Positions 36,045 through 46,911 of a stretch of 64,000 bases of DNA are shown here, piece by piece. The position numbers and the translations under genes are program-made. The notes below the pieces were generated by a model that did not search any database, was not told the DNA's origin, and worked only from the letters and a program-made list of their open reading frames with translations. The stretch is from Verticillium longisporum. Its lineage: Eukaryota; Ascomycota; Sordariomycetes; Glomerellales; Plectosphaerellaceae. The DNA lies in the NCBI GenBank assembly GCA_019188255.1, contig JAETXT010000003.1, forward strand, positions 1-64,000, written 5' to 3'. How positions within the stretch are numbered: the first letter of the stretch is position 1; the number at the start of each line of letters is the position of its first letter.

Positions 36045-39000
36045 ATGCCTGGCCCGTCGCACGCTCCACAAGGCCCGTCCCGAGGCGCGGGCCGGCCCCG
36101 CAGCCTCCGGGTGCTATCGCTCGACGGCGGCGGCGTCAAGGGCTATTCGACCCTGCTCATCCTCAAGCGCATCTTTGAAGCCTTGACACCCGAGGATGGG
36201 AAAAGCCCAGAGCCCAAGCCGTGCGATGTCTTTGATCTCATCGTCGGCACGTCGACGGGGGGCCTCATCGCCATCATGCTCGGCCGCCTCCACATGTCCA
36301 TGGACGAGTGCCTGAGAGAGTACGAAAAGACAAGCGCTGTCGTGTTCGGAAATCCCATCGCCCAGAACCCCATCGGGAAACTGTTTAAGAAAGTCTCTAC
36401 CGGCTCATTCTATGACGTGGCACTGCTGGAAGGTGCCATTCGGGATCTGCTTGTCCAGCGAGGCAAATCGGCCGATGAGTTGTTTTGGGAGGAGAATCCT
36501 CAGTGTAAGGTGTGAGTTGAACCAGAAGATACCGTGACCGGGTCTCTCCACGCTCAGCCAAGAATACTGATCTGACCACTCCAAGCGTGGTCTGTGTGAC
36601 AAGGAGCATCACCAGCAAGGTCGACGTGATCCGGAACTACACATCCAGGCACCCGACGCAGCAAAACTACCAGTGCGCTATCTGGGAGGCCGCCGCAGCC
36701 ACCGCTGCAGCGCCCATGTTCTTCCGTTCCGTCACGCTCAAGACGGGTGAGGAATGGGTCGACGGCGCCATGCGCAGAAACAACCCGATCAACGAGGCCA
36801 TGAACGAAGTCAACCGCGAGAGCGAACGCGGCTGGGAGGGCCGCGCCATCGGCTGCACCCTGAGCATCGGCACCGGTGTCGCTCAGGTCCGCGAGGTGTC
36901 CAACTCGGCGAGCGCCCTCGTCAAGAGCGTCGTCAAGATCATGACCGACTCGGAGGACGTCGCCGACGCGTTCCTCAGCAGCTCCTTTGGGCAGCAGCTC
37001 GAGCGCAGCCACCGCTACTTTCGCTTCAACGTGCCGCAGGGCCTGCAGGCGCTCAAGCTCGACGAGTGGAAGGAGACGAAGAGGATGAATGCTTTCACGA
37101 TGGATTACCTGTCCAAGTATGAGACGGGCAAGTCGGTTGTGACTTGTGCCAAGTCTCTCCTCGACCCAGACGCTGCGAGTTAGTTTTGCTTTCGTACATG
37201 TCGCGCGTCAAGTGGGGAGATCAGCCACTGATGATTCTTGTGAGGCAGTACCGGTTGTCACGCGCAAGTTGACTCTCCGAGGCAGTCCATGTGTGAATTT
37301 CATCGACAGGGCGGCCTACACGAATGTTCTGAAGGACTTCTTCTGGACGTACGTCGGCGATACAAGTCAGATCTTTGTTCTTTGGGGTTTAGGCGGTGTT
37401 GGGTACGCAGTTTTTTTTTTTCATCTCTGTCTCTCTTCCTTACCAATAATACCGGATCAACCCTGTAGTCACCACCTCTGACATCCACTAAGGAAAACCC
37501 AGCTGGCCTTGAAGCTTGCCGACACGATGAGCCAAAGAGTATCGGTCATATGGATCCGCGCAGACCAGTCGAACAATTTCAAGCTAGACTACTCCAAAGT
37601 CTTAAATCGGATGCTTCACGATGATGACCAGCCCCCCAAGCTCGAGACCATGACTGGTGCCGTTCTAGACGACTATCTCGAGCAGACTAGGGACTATCTC
37701 GAGCATCACCCAGGCGATTGGCTCCTGATTCTAGATAATGCTGACGATATGACAGCGTTCCGAGAGTCCATGGAGAGTTATCTCCCGATGAGAGGCAGGA
37801 TCCTCGTCACCACGAGGGACCCGCGGTTCCAGGGCGATTTTGGAGCGCCAGACGATGGCATGAACGTTGTCCCCATGGACGACGAACAAAGTGTAAAGCT
37901 CTTGCTGAAGCTCATACCAGCCAGGCTTCAGAACGGTGACGAAGAAGAGAGCTCACGATCCAGGGAACTCGTCGACCTGTTGGGCAACCTGCCCCTCGCC
38001 ATCGCACAAGCGGCAGCGAACATCATTGACCAGCAAGTCTCGCTGAGCGAGTACGCGGCCGCCTTTCGCGAAGCAACCGACAAGTTCGAGGCTCTCAAAG
38101 CAGCGACGCACGACCGACGGACCCGAGACCCGCGGAATGCGGTGCAGTCCGTGGCGCTGACTTGGCAGATCTCGTTCGAGCGACTCGAGCAGTCGTCGCC
38201 GCTGTCGGTGACGCTCCTCGGGTACCTAGCCTGTCTGCACTGGGACTCGGTGCCGCGCGACATGCTCCGGCAGTTTCCAGAGTTCGCCGGGCTCAGCGAC
38301 ATTGAATTCCGCAACGTGCTCGCGCGCCTCATCCAGCTCTCGCTCGTCGAGGAGTACGCCGTGGACGACTGGCCGCAGCTGCGCATGCATCCCATGACGC
38401 ACGAATACGCCTGGAAACGCACCAAAGAGAACCCTGCCGAGTTCATCACAGGCTGCTTCCGGCTTCTGGGCGCCATCTTCCCGCTCGTCAGCGGCGAGGA
38501 CGACAACACCTGGCAGCTCTGCTCCTATCTCGCGTCGCACGCGATCCGCGTCGTCGGCCTGGCCCAGTCCTTGGCCTTGCAGAGCGAGAGCCAACCGGGC
38601 CTGATGCACGTTCTGGCACTCTACCTGAATGCCTTTGGCAACGTTCACGTGGCGTGCCAGATAGCCAGCGAGGCTCTCGAGATGGCCAAGCACTTTTGGC
38701 CTGATCAGCCGTCGCTCCTCAACAGCTTCCGCTGGACCAAGATTCAGTGCTTTACAAACGCTCAGCGCTTCGAGGAATCTCTCGTGGACATTGACACCTG
38801 GGCCGAGACGGCCGACCTGACTCTGGACGCAGAGGCCGACGTCGCGGGCTCATCAAAATCTGTTCCCCGCCTGAGCGGACAGAAGCGCGCAGCATTGAAC
38901 CAGAAATACTTTGCGCTCAAAGAGCTGAGACGCTTCGACGAGGCGCATCTCCTCAGCAAGCAGCTCGAGCCCCCGACAGAGGGGACCGAGAACGAGTGGA

Positions 39001-40316
39001 CGGCGATGGCGCTCATTACGAAGCACAACAGTGCGCATGCGCTCCACAGGGGAGGCCGCAGCCGTGAGGCGCGCATTGTCGTTGACGAGGTGCTCAGAAA
39101 CGTCAGGGGACCAGACGGGGAGCTGAGGGTCAACCGACGGGAGTATCTCGCCTTCCTGAACCTCAAAGCAGACCTGCTGCTGCGCGGCGGTGACGGAACG
39201 GGCGACATGAACGAGGGGCTGGCTCTGTTCAAACAGGTGTACGACGAACAAATCACAACGACGGGCGTGGTCGACTCGGACACGTGGATCGCGGCCAACA
39301 ATGTGGTCAACACGCTGGCAGACACTCCGGATGAATTTCCCGACTCGGCGCAAACGAGCGCGCGCATATTCGTGGAGATGCTGACGGCGTGTGCGGCACC
39401 GGGCATGAAGCAGCTGAGAAACCAAGATTCGGGCAAATTTCAGAGGCACGTACGCGTGTTTCTTATTCACTTTGACGAGTTCTTCAGAACGGGGCGTGTT
39501 CCGGCCGCCGAGAGCGACGGGCTCCTTGAGCTGCGCGAGACCCTCATGAACAAATTTCTCCTCCAGACGGACGTCACTGTTTTCGTCGAGACCTTCTCGG
39601 TTCACAATACGCGTGGGGTGCACCTCCAGCAGCGGGGGCGCGCTGTGGAAGCAGAGATATGCCATCGAGATGCCATGAAGGGTCTCGTCGAGTGGGGGGC
39701 CATGGGGGCTGATAGTCCGCCCGTACCGGGTATAAATTCGGTGAAAGACTATGAGGAAACCGTCTCGACCTACCACTACAACATTATGCTCGCAATAGCT
39801 CGTCAAGGCCGTTTAGAGCACGCGCGCGCCTACCGAGAGGAGAACAAGAGGTCACTAGAGTTCGCGGAAACGTTCTGGGGGGCTTTGGAGGTCAGAATGC
39901 AGACTGACGAGATGGACAGGCTCGTCCATACGGAAGCACAGAAGCGATTGCTAGATGGGGACGTGCCGAGTGATGATCCCGAGGGCTGGTGGATGCAGCA
40001 CGATGTACATCTCTCTCGTTCCAAGATGAGATATGGAGTTCTGAAGGTTTCAAAGGCCGGAGAGAACATGGTAGCAGTTGTTGACGACAACGAGATCAAT
40101 GATGCGAGTGTAGAAGAAGAGCGGGAACTTGACAAGCAGCAACAACAACTACAACAACAACAACAACAAAGCGGTCCAGGTCAACGGGAACCAGCCAGAC
40201 CACAAACCGAAATCTTATCAGCGAAGACTAGTAGCAGATGGGGGAAACGGCTGAAGCTTGCGCTAAGAGAGAGGATGAAGGTCTCTTCACCGGAGGCGGC
40301 CCCTCTAGCTAGGTAG
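36045..40316 (+). CDS. NLR-like receptor: patatin phospholipase, NB-ARC, TPR-like repeats
   Basis: A fungal STAND/NLR-type protein of 1345 residues in four exons (introns 36512-36585, 37179-37248, 37403-37492; exon total an exact multiple of three). The N-terminal patatin effector has the oxyanion motif DGGGVKG (about residue 27), the nucleophile motif GTSTGG (Ser about 70) and the catalytic Asp in DGAMRRNNP (about 214). The NB-ARC module has the P-loop GLGGVGKTQLA (about 398, rebuilt exactly across the third intron), LLILDNADD (Walker B), a GRILVTTRDP sensor and a GNLPLAI motif. The remaining 700 residues are helical, TPR-like, ending in a polyglutamine stretch. The architecture matches the Neurospora PLP-1 type that triggers cell death in allorecognition. 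The ATG at 36045 is the first in frame. It reads intact beside 14 kb of RIPed DNA. The ligand is unknown. Confidence 0.92.
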
Positions 40317-40536
40317 GCCAGTGACTATCGTCAACCTCATAGACAGTAATTCCTGAGTCTGGGCCCTTCAAAGCTTCTCAAGCAGACACCCCTCAGCTCA
40401 TACCTAGAATTGCGTTGTAATGATCTGGTGGAGTTTTCTTCATCGTGATTCAATGTATCTGCAAGTCCCTTCCAAGCCATGACATGGTCGGCTCAGGAAA
40501 TGACCCGATGATCCTTAGGGTTTACCGCGACAACAG

Positions 40537-41586
40537 CTAGAGACACTGAGAGTACCACTGGTTCTGCGCACGACAAGTGCTACCAGACTGGCAGCAGGTT
40601 GCACCGCTCCATCCCTGGCCACCACACTGCGCCCAACGCGCAGCACAGCTGCCCCCTTCACCAGGCGGCGGCGCAGGAGGCGTGGTAGGTGGCACCGTAG
40701 GTGGAGGGGAAGGCGAGCTTCCGCCTCCGACAGCCTGAGTGAAGAACTTCCATGTCTCCGTAGCGATCCAGTTCTCGGTGCCCTGACCGCGGTGCTCAGC
40801 GACATGGTCGCCGCCGTGGGCGATCCACCAGACCGGGAAACCCTTCCGACAGCTGTATTTCGTCTTCATGTGAGTGTTGGATCCGCCAGATGGCTCAGGT
40901 GCATTCTGAGCTGCACAACTATTGAGGCGTAAGAAGCGGTCGCGGAGCTCGTGACCCCTACTGATGGGCAAGACGCTGTCAATAACCCCGTGGATACCGA
41001 GGTAGGCGACGGGGGTGGTGCCGCCGGAGCAGCCGCTCAGCTGAGCACCGGCAATGACGGAGACGGCACGCCAAATATCTGGGTTGACACAGAGACGTCA
41101 GACATGTGCAGCTGTCGAAAAAGGGAGTCTTCACTTACTGGGGCGTGCGCACGCAAGGGCGTTTGACATGGCGCCGCCGTAGCTGAAGCCCGTGGCGAAG
41201 CGCTGCGTTTCGTCGACGCACAAGGCATCCTGGACCTGGGCTAGGATTTGGTCGACAAATGTAATGTCTGACTCGCCGCTGTTGGCCCAGCCAGCATTCA
41301 AACCATTGGGAGCCACAAAGATGGTCGACTCTTCGGCAAGGGCCCGCAGGCCGTAGTAGTTAGGGGCCACGTTGCCCATGTTGCCTCCAAGCCAGTGGAA
41401 GCCAAAGACGAGCCTGTACTCGCGGTTGGCATTATAGCTGGCGGGGACCTACAGTATGTATTGCCGGTTGCCGATGTTCTTCGTGCCGCTTGAAGGAGGC
41501 GTCTTGCCGCATCCTGCTGTTCGCGCGAGAACGTTGTGCACGGAGGCGGCGAGGAGCAGGAGGAAGAGTGTCGCAAGGGACAGCAT
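40537..41586 (-). pseudogene. CE1 feruloyl/acetylxylan esterase-like protein with CBM1, nonsense codon
   Basis: Secreted carbohydrate esterase attacking ester-linked groups on plant xylan. Signal peptide from ATG 41586 (MLSLATLFLLLLAASVHNVLA), alpha/beta hydrolase of the feruloyl-esterase/PHB-depolymerase-like type with nucleophile motif GFSYGGAMS, a Pro/Ser/Thr linker and a C-terminal cellulose-binding CBM1 ([19 protein letters not shown] ... NQWYSQCL). One intron, 41079-41138. The exons sum to 330 codons. Codon 46 is TAG (41449-41451) between RQYIL and VPASYN, where relatives have a coding triplet; CAG to TAG is a C-to-T change in CpA context. Unless it is read through or is an error, only a 45-residue peptide is made. 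The rest of the frame is undamaged, so the change looks recent. Confidence 0.85.
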
Positions 41587-42142
41587 TTCGGCGACCTTGA
41601 GAGTGAAAGATCGATCTGAGTCTGAGCTGCATGGAGATATCCACGGACAGAAACTTTGGCTCAATGACCATACTAGAAGACGTCTCTTATAATGCGTCTC
41701 GGCCGAGTGCCACACCTGTGCCCTCTGTGACCTGAATTGGGAATACCGGACTTGGTCTACGAAACCACACCGGAGTCACGGCACCGACATGGAAACGGAG
41801 CATCATGAGATTCGGTTCCTTGATTCCGCGAGAGTGATGATGTTGGTTGTATGGGAAGGCTAATGTTACTGTGATCTGGCTGCAGCGTAACAATGCTCCG
41901 TAAGAACATTGCCCAGCACTTTCCTCATCAGGTTTCCCCGCATTGTCGGCAGTTGATCAAGGCATGCGCGAGTGACTGACCTGAATACACCCGGGACGTT
42001 GACTCGATGGCTGACTCGACGAAGCGACGCGATGTCGAGACAATTTCGTCATGGCGCTGACTGGAGATTCGCCCCAACTCGCGGAAGATCAGAAGTGGGT
42101 AGGGTGGTTTGAACCACAAGTTCCATTCGTGACACTTACACA
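41587..42142. other. Intergenic, promoter of the CBM1 esterase
   Basis: About 550 bases between the esterase start and the 3' end of the next gene; both lie on the minus strand. No gene seen. Confidence 0.5.
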
Positions 42143-43966
42143 TCATACTCTTGGCCCTCCGAACCCGGCAGCGAGTCGAATCTCCTTGGGTACAGCGGGC
42201 GCTTTCGGCTCAAATGCATCCACGACGCTCCCCCCGACGACATCGACAGCCCCCCATCTCTGCTCTCTTGACCGCCGCGGCCCTTTGCCTTGGCCCCCCC
42301 ACACGCCAATCTCATCTAGAAGCACCTCAACCACCCAGACAAACCTCGCGTCGCCTGGCGCGTCGCCAAAGATCCTTTCAGCGTCTTCAGCAGTGCGTGG
42401 CACACGGGTACACAAGAGGTGTAGGTCAAGCATCTGCGCAAAGACCATACCGAAACTGGGCTTGTTCCGGCGGGAGGCGGCGCTTTGGTAGCCAGCGATG
42501 GTTAACGGCGGAGGGTTAAACACGGAGCGGAGGGTCGGGTCTAGGGGGCGGGAAGAGGGCTTGCGCGACGGTGTGTCGACCGCTGGGGTGGCTGTGCCGG
42601 GTAAAGAAGGAGCGGTGGTGTTGAGGAGGAGGATGAGGGGGCTGGTCGGCAGGGTTCTCGACAGGTGGCGTAGATGGGAAGAAAGAAGATTGATGCTGTT
42701 GTGGGCGGCGGACTTGTCCTGGCGTGCGAATAGCGTGGTGAGAAGAGTCGAGAAGTGGGTGATGAGGATGATGTCTGGCGCAGTCGACGTTGCACGTATG
42801 GGTGCGTTCGAGGTCGCGACCCGTGAACTGTCCGCCGTGACTGTAGGCTTTTCAGCCGTCGCTGGCGAGGGGTATTTGCTGCGCAACGGGGATGGAGCGT
42901 GTACTGCAGGAGGGCTTCCTGGACTGCTTGACACCACTTCTTTCGAAGTCATTTCGTCGCTGTGGTGGGGAGGATCTCCCGACTTAATTGCCGAGGCATC
43001 CAAGGGAGCCAGTACTTGCAGAACCGCATCAATCGGGTCGGTTGAAGAGTTGGCTGAAGATCCGGCTACAGACATGGGCGAGGAGGCGGCGTCGAGAGCA
43101 TCATCCGCAACGGTCTCCTCTTCGTTCAACCCAAGGCCTGGCGGCACGCTACCCAGGCTTGATGCCGGTGGCGAGGACAATGGTGAGGACGAAAGTGACG
43201 ATATGAAGTCTTCGTCTTCACTGTCCGCGATCTCAGCCGTTCCAAGGGTCAGCTCCGGCAAGACGACCCTCTCGTCCGTCTGGATATTTTGTGTCGCTGG
43301 TGGCGGCAGCATATCTTCCTCCCTGGCGTCGATGATGGCCGTCTCCTTGGCCCCCAACTCGTCTTCGTCGGTCTTCTCTTTCAGCTCAGTCTCGAGGTTC
43401 GCATCTCGCCCGACTTGCCTTGTGTCCTTTCCTACATCAAGACCCGCTCCGTGAATGTCGACGCCGGCCTTGTCTTCCACAGTCTCCCGGGTCTCATCGC
43501 CGTCAACCTCATCCAACACCTCCCAGACCCCCTCCAGATCAAACACGGTCGCCACAGAGACCTTTCCAAGGCACTCCCTGATCGCGGCCCTCAGCTCGTC
43601 CCCCTGCTTCCCAACCTGCAGCAGCCTCGCCCGCACCGCATCCCGCAGCAGGGGCAGGATGCCCGCAGCCGCCAGCGTCGTCAGGATCACAGCTCTCTGG
43701 CCCCCTTCAGCGAGGCTCCGCGCCACAGCCTGAAACGCAAGCCGCATACCAAAGCTCTCATCCTCGGCACTGATTCCCGTCACACAGCCCCTCTCGAGGC
43801 CCCCGAGGAGAGCCCCCTCGTCAACTTCCCAGCATCCCGTCACGACGGCGCCCCGGCGCCACAGAGCGTCCCTGCGGCAACGCTCGCGCGCCGCGAGCAA
43901 GGATGCCGAGACGGGCTCAATGGGGAAGTGGGAGCTGGCCTGCGAGGGAGGCGGGTCGTCTGCCAT
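42143..43966 (-). CDS. RecA/Rad51-paralog-like protein, probable DNA repair factor
   Basis: Single-exon gene of 607 residues from ATG 43966. The N-terminus (LLGGLERGCVTGISAEDESFGMRLAFQAV) follows the Rad51 pattern of a helix, the G-G-[IL]-x-x-G turn and the P-loop strand. The Walker A Lys/Thr is replaced (SAEDESFGM), so ATP binding is doubtful. A later segment (PDIILITHFSTLLTTLF ... TSPLILLLNTTA) fits the Walker B strand and the following beta strand. Between them is a long acidic, Ser-rich disordered insert. This suggests a divergent Rad51 paralog with a partner or scaffold role in recombination. I infer this from fold pattern only. A fungal lineage-specific protein of other function remains possible. 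Confidence 0.6.
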   Translation of the reverse strand: MADDPPPSQASSHFPIEPVSASLLAARERCRRDALWRRGAVVTGCWEVDEGALLGGLERGCVTGISAEDESFGMRLAFQAVARSLAEGGQRAVILTTLAAAGILPLLRDAVRARLLQVGKQGDELRAAIRECLGKVSVATVFDLEGVWEVLDEVDGDETRETVEDKAGVDIHGAGLDVGKDTRQVGRDANLETELKEKTDEDELGAKETAIIDAREEDMLPPPATQNIQTDERVVLPELTLGTAEIADSEDEDFISSLSSSPLSSPPASSLGSVPPGLGLNEEETVADDALDAASSPMSVAGSSANSSTDPIDAVLQVLAPLDASAIKSGDPPHHSDEMTSKEVVSSSPGSPPAVHAPSPLRSKYPSPATAEKPTVTADSSRVATSNAPIRATSTAPDIILITHFSTLLTTLFARQDKSAAHNSINLLSSHLRHLSRTLPTSPLILLLNTTAPSLPGTATPAVDTPSRKPSSRPLDPTLRSVFNPPPLTIAGYQSAASRRNKPSFGMVFAQMLDLHLLCTRVPRTAEDAERIFGDAPGDARFVWVVEVLLDEIGVWGGQGKGPRRSREQRWGAVDVVGGSVVDAFEPKAPAVPKEIRLAAGFGGPRV

Positions 43967-44743
43967 GTGGCGGCCTGTTGATGTATCTGGCGTCTCAGAT
44001 TCGGATGAGGCAAGAGAAAGAGGGTAACTCGAAGATCCGTCAGTCTTTCATCTTATTACACCTGATGAACCATCCACCTCGATTCAAAAGAATAAACACG
44101 ACTAGTGAAGAAATGATGGCGCGTGTCGAGATCCGTGCTGGCAGGCGGTTAGACGGGGAGATGTCACGAAGTCACCTGACGATGCTTGTTGAGCAGGTAG
44201 GTACCTTATTTAGGTACCTGCTGAGGAGTAAAAGAGAAAAGGTATTGTGGCGCACACCGTTTGCGCCTTGCATCAGCCACCGTCAAATTACGTCAGGGTT
44301 ACTTCACAAAAGTGCTGGTGCTATCCTTGATGTCAGTGGCACTCGAGGTATCACATGCAATGGAATTGAAAATACACCATCCTGATGGAGAACGAGATCG
44401 GAGATTCAACTCGCAGTATCGGCGCAAAATAGGCAGCGTTGCCTTCTGAGGCTAGCTGCTGTGAAGGAAATATGGAAAGACCCGCCAGATGAATAGTTCA
44501 AACCATCTCTTCTCGTCTAAAGAATTATGTGCATACTCGAACAAGGTATCACAAAAACAAATCATAGGTAGAAACGAGGCCCGTGCATAACCTGCTTCCA
44601 TCGTCTGCCTCGCTGGCGTCATGACCGTCCGTTCCGGTAGGCTCCTAGAACGACCCCCACATCAACTGTGCCGTTGCGCCTCCCCGACATGCTCTTCCAC
44701 TTGCTCACCGTGTCGAGACAAGCACCAACTCAAAGCCCATGCC
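43967..44743. other. Intergenic between Rad51-like and Pal1 genes
   Basis: About 780 bases with the promoter of the Rad51-like gene and the 3' end of Pal1. Includes the palindrome GTACCTTATTTAGGTAC near 44202. No gene seen. Confidence 0.5.
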
Positions 44744-46911
44744 CTAAGCGGCAGTCCCGGGCGGCATGTTATCAGAGACCTGCCGGTTTCGTCGGCCGCC
44801 CTTCAGACTCTTGACTCTGGAGAGGAATCCGCCAGAAGGTTTGTCACCGTCTTCGATCGTGGTCCTGCGTTCGAGAGGACCTCCTTGCTCGGATCCGCGT
44901 CGGGGCACAGGTGGCGGCGGGCTGATAGGTGACAGGGGACCCGCCGAATCCGTCCTCTTGACTGTGATGGTCTCGCCCTCCTTGCCATATTCATTGAAAA
45001 ACGGGTTCCGTTCACTGCCATACTGGCTGCCTGTCGTCGCGGGAGGCATGCCGTCAGGTGGAGAGCGCGGATAGGCAGCCTCAGGGTTGGTCATGCGACC
45101 TGAAGAGTTGAACTCGCGCGGCTGTCTTCCGTTCAGGTTGCGAATGCGGTGAGCTAGAGACTTCTTGCGCTGCATTCCGTCGTTCTTCGCCTGTTCGGCC
45201 TGCTCAGCCTCAAGCTTCTGGATTGCCGTACGGGTGGCAGGAGTGCCTTCAAGGAAGGTTGATGTGCCCAGGCCGAGAGACTCTTCGCCGTGCAGCATCG
45301 TGGTACGAGCGCTCGGGTCAAAGACAGGCATCTCGCCGCGGGCCGATGGGTAGTTGTACCCATACTTGTTTACACCGGTAGAGTACTCCTTGAAAGCCTC
45401 ATCGGTGCCATTGCCCATAAAGGTGGCGTGGTCTGGGTTCTTGTTGAGTGGGCCGGATCCGCCAAGCGACATATTGAGCGAGTCCTCGGGGAAAGCTTGC
45501 ATAGGCGCGCGGCGACTGCCCTTGCGGTTCCGGTTAGGATTAACGGCGTCAAAAGGACCGTCGTGATGGACTAAGTCGTGGTCAGCCATGATCTGATGGA
45601 AAAAAGATTTGGAAGGAACGTGGTAACGTACATCCGCCACCGAAAAGGCTGGTGTGGTCGAGCTGATCAATGACATCAAGCTTGCGTTGAGGCTTCTTCT
45701 CCTTGTCTTTACCTTCGCGGTGACGGCGCTCACGCTCACGGCGTCGGGCCTCGCGAGCCTTCTTCTCCTCCTCCGGCATTGGCTTCTCCAGAACTGATGA
45801 TTCCGAGTTGCGACGCGGTCTCCCAGCTGGTGGGCGTCGGTGAGGGGAGTCCGTGGGCCCGGATGGTCGAGAACGATCCGGGCGGTTGCCATCGCCTTGC
45901 ATTCTGCGAGCTCTGAGGGCCTCTTCCTGCGACCGAGTCGGTCGGTGGCCAGGCGGTGGGACCCGGCGTCCGGGCGGCGGCATGTTCTCACGACCGGGCG
46001 GAGGCGGGGGGCGGTTGGTCGGGCGGGCTGGGATGGGTTTCTTGTCTTCGATGGTCAAGGTGTCCTAGTCATGTCAGTCAGAGTGCATTTTGTGGCATGT
46101 TGACGCCGTATTGGTGGAAGCGCGACGGCTACAGTCAAGCAATTGAGCACATACAAACAGTTCCTCCGCCGTTGGAGACGCCTTGGAATCAAATTTGGTC
46201 GACATGTCGGTCAAATCAATCAGGTTTGGCTGGCTGGAAGAGTAGTTTGGGTCGAGAAATGGATTGCGCGACACAGGACGCGGAGGAGGATTGGGGTCGT
46301 CGAAGGGCGAGGTCGCTGTGGGCGTGAGGGATGGGCTTTTGTTCAATGCGCCAGCAGGAGAAGCCGCCCGGTTGCGAAAGGGGTTGTTGGACGAGAGATT
46401 TAGCGTTAGGCCAGCAGACCGACTAGGCTGGGAGCCTATAAAGCAGGGACGAGGTCAGCAACGGCACTGGCAATGGGCGGTTCAATGCATGTAAATGACG
46501 AGGTCGAGAGGGGACATGAAACATCATCCCTTCAACATGACACAACAGGTTCGACGACTGGGTGGAGCGCGTTGTAGCGCAGCGTTGGCTCGAGATGCTG
46601 CGCGGTCCGTGATAGGGAGGCAGGTGGAGGAGGGGGAGGAGGGACAAGGGGGTGGGAAGGAATGCTGGTTGCCGCAACCCCATAGGCTGTAGGCGGGTTG
46701 ACAGCCCAGTAGTGGTGCACCGGCGCAGGGAGTCAACGCGTCAAAGGGCCGGGTCAGGAGCGAGCGACAGGGGGGAAATGGGTAATGCAGGGAAACAGGG
46801 AAACAAAAGCCGTCCAAAGGTAAAAAGGGGGAGGGAAGGTTTCCAGCGCGTGCATTCACGCATTCGGCTTGGCTTACCTGGCTGTGTTGAGAATGTGGGT
46901 AGAGACGACAT
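44744..46911 (-). CDS. pal1: Pal1 cell morphology protein
   Basis: Homolog of fission yeast Pal1, a cortical and endocytic-site protein needed for polarised cell shape. Four exons: 46911-46878, 46435-46155, 46064-45632, 45570-44744. They total 1575 bases, 524 residues, in phase at each junction. Pal1 hallmarks: NPFRNR and NPFLDP-type NPF motifs near the N-terminus (binding EH-domain proteins such as Ede1), EELFDTLTIEDKKPIP across the second junction, and the core FHHDGPFDAVNPNRNRKGSRRAP, rebuilt across the third intron. That intron uses a TTAG acceptor at 45571-45572. A very basic Arg/Glu stretch (about residues 180-220) precedes the core. The first intron is long for this window (442 bases). 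Gene intact. Confidence 0.93.

Noticed and set aside
38853..39806. 317-codon minus frame
   Set aside because: Antisense to the TPR-like region of the NLR gene; no motif.
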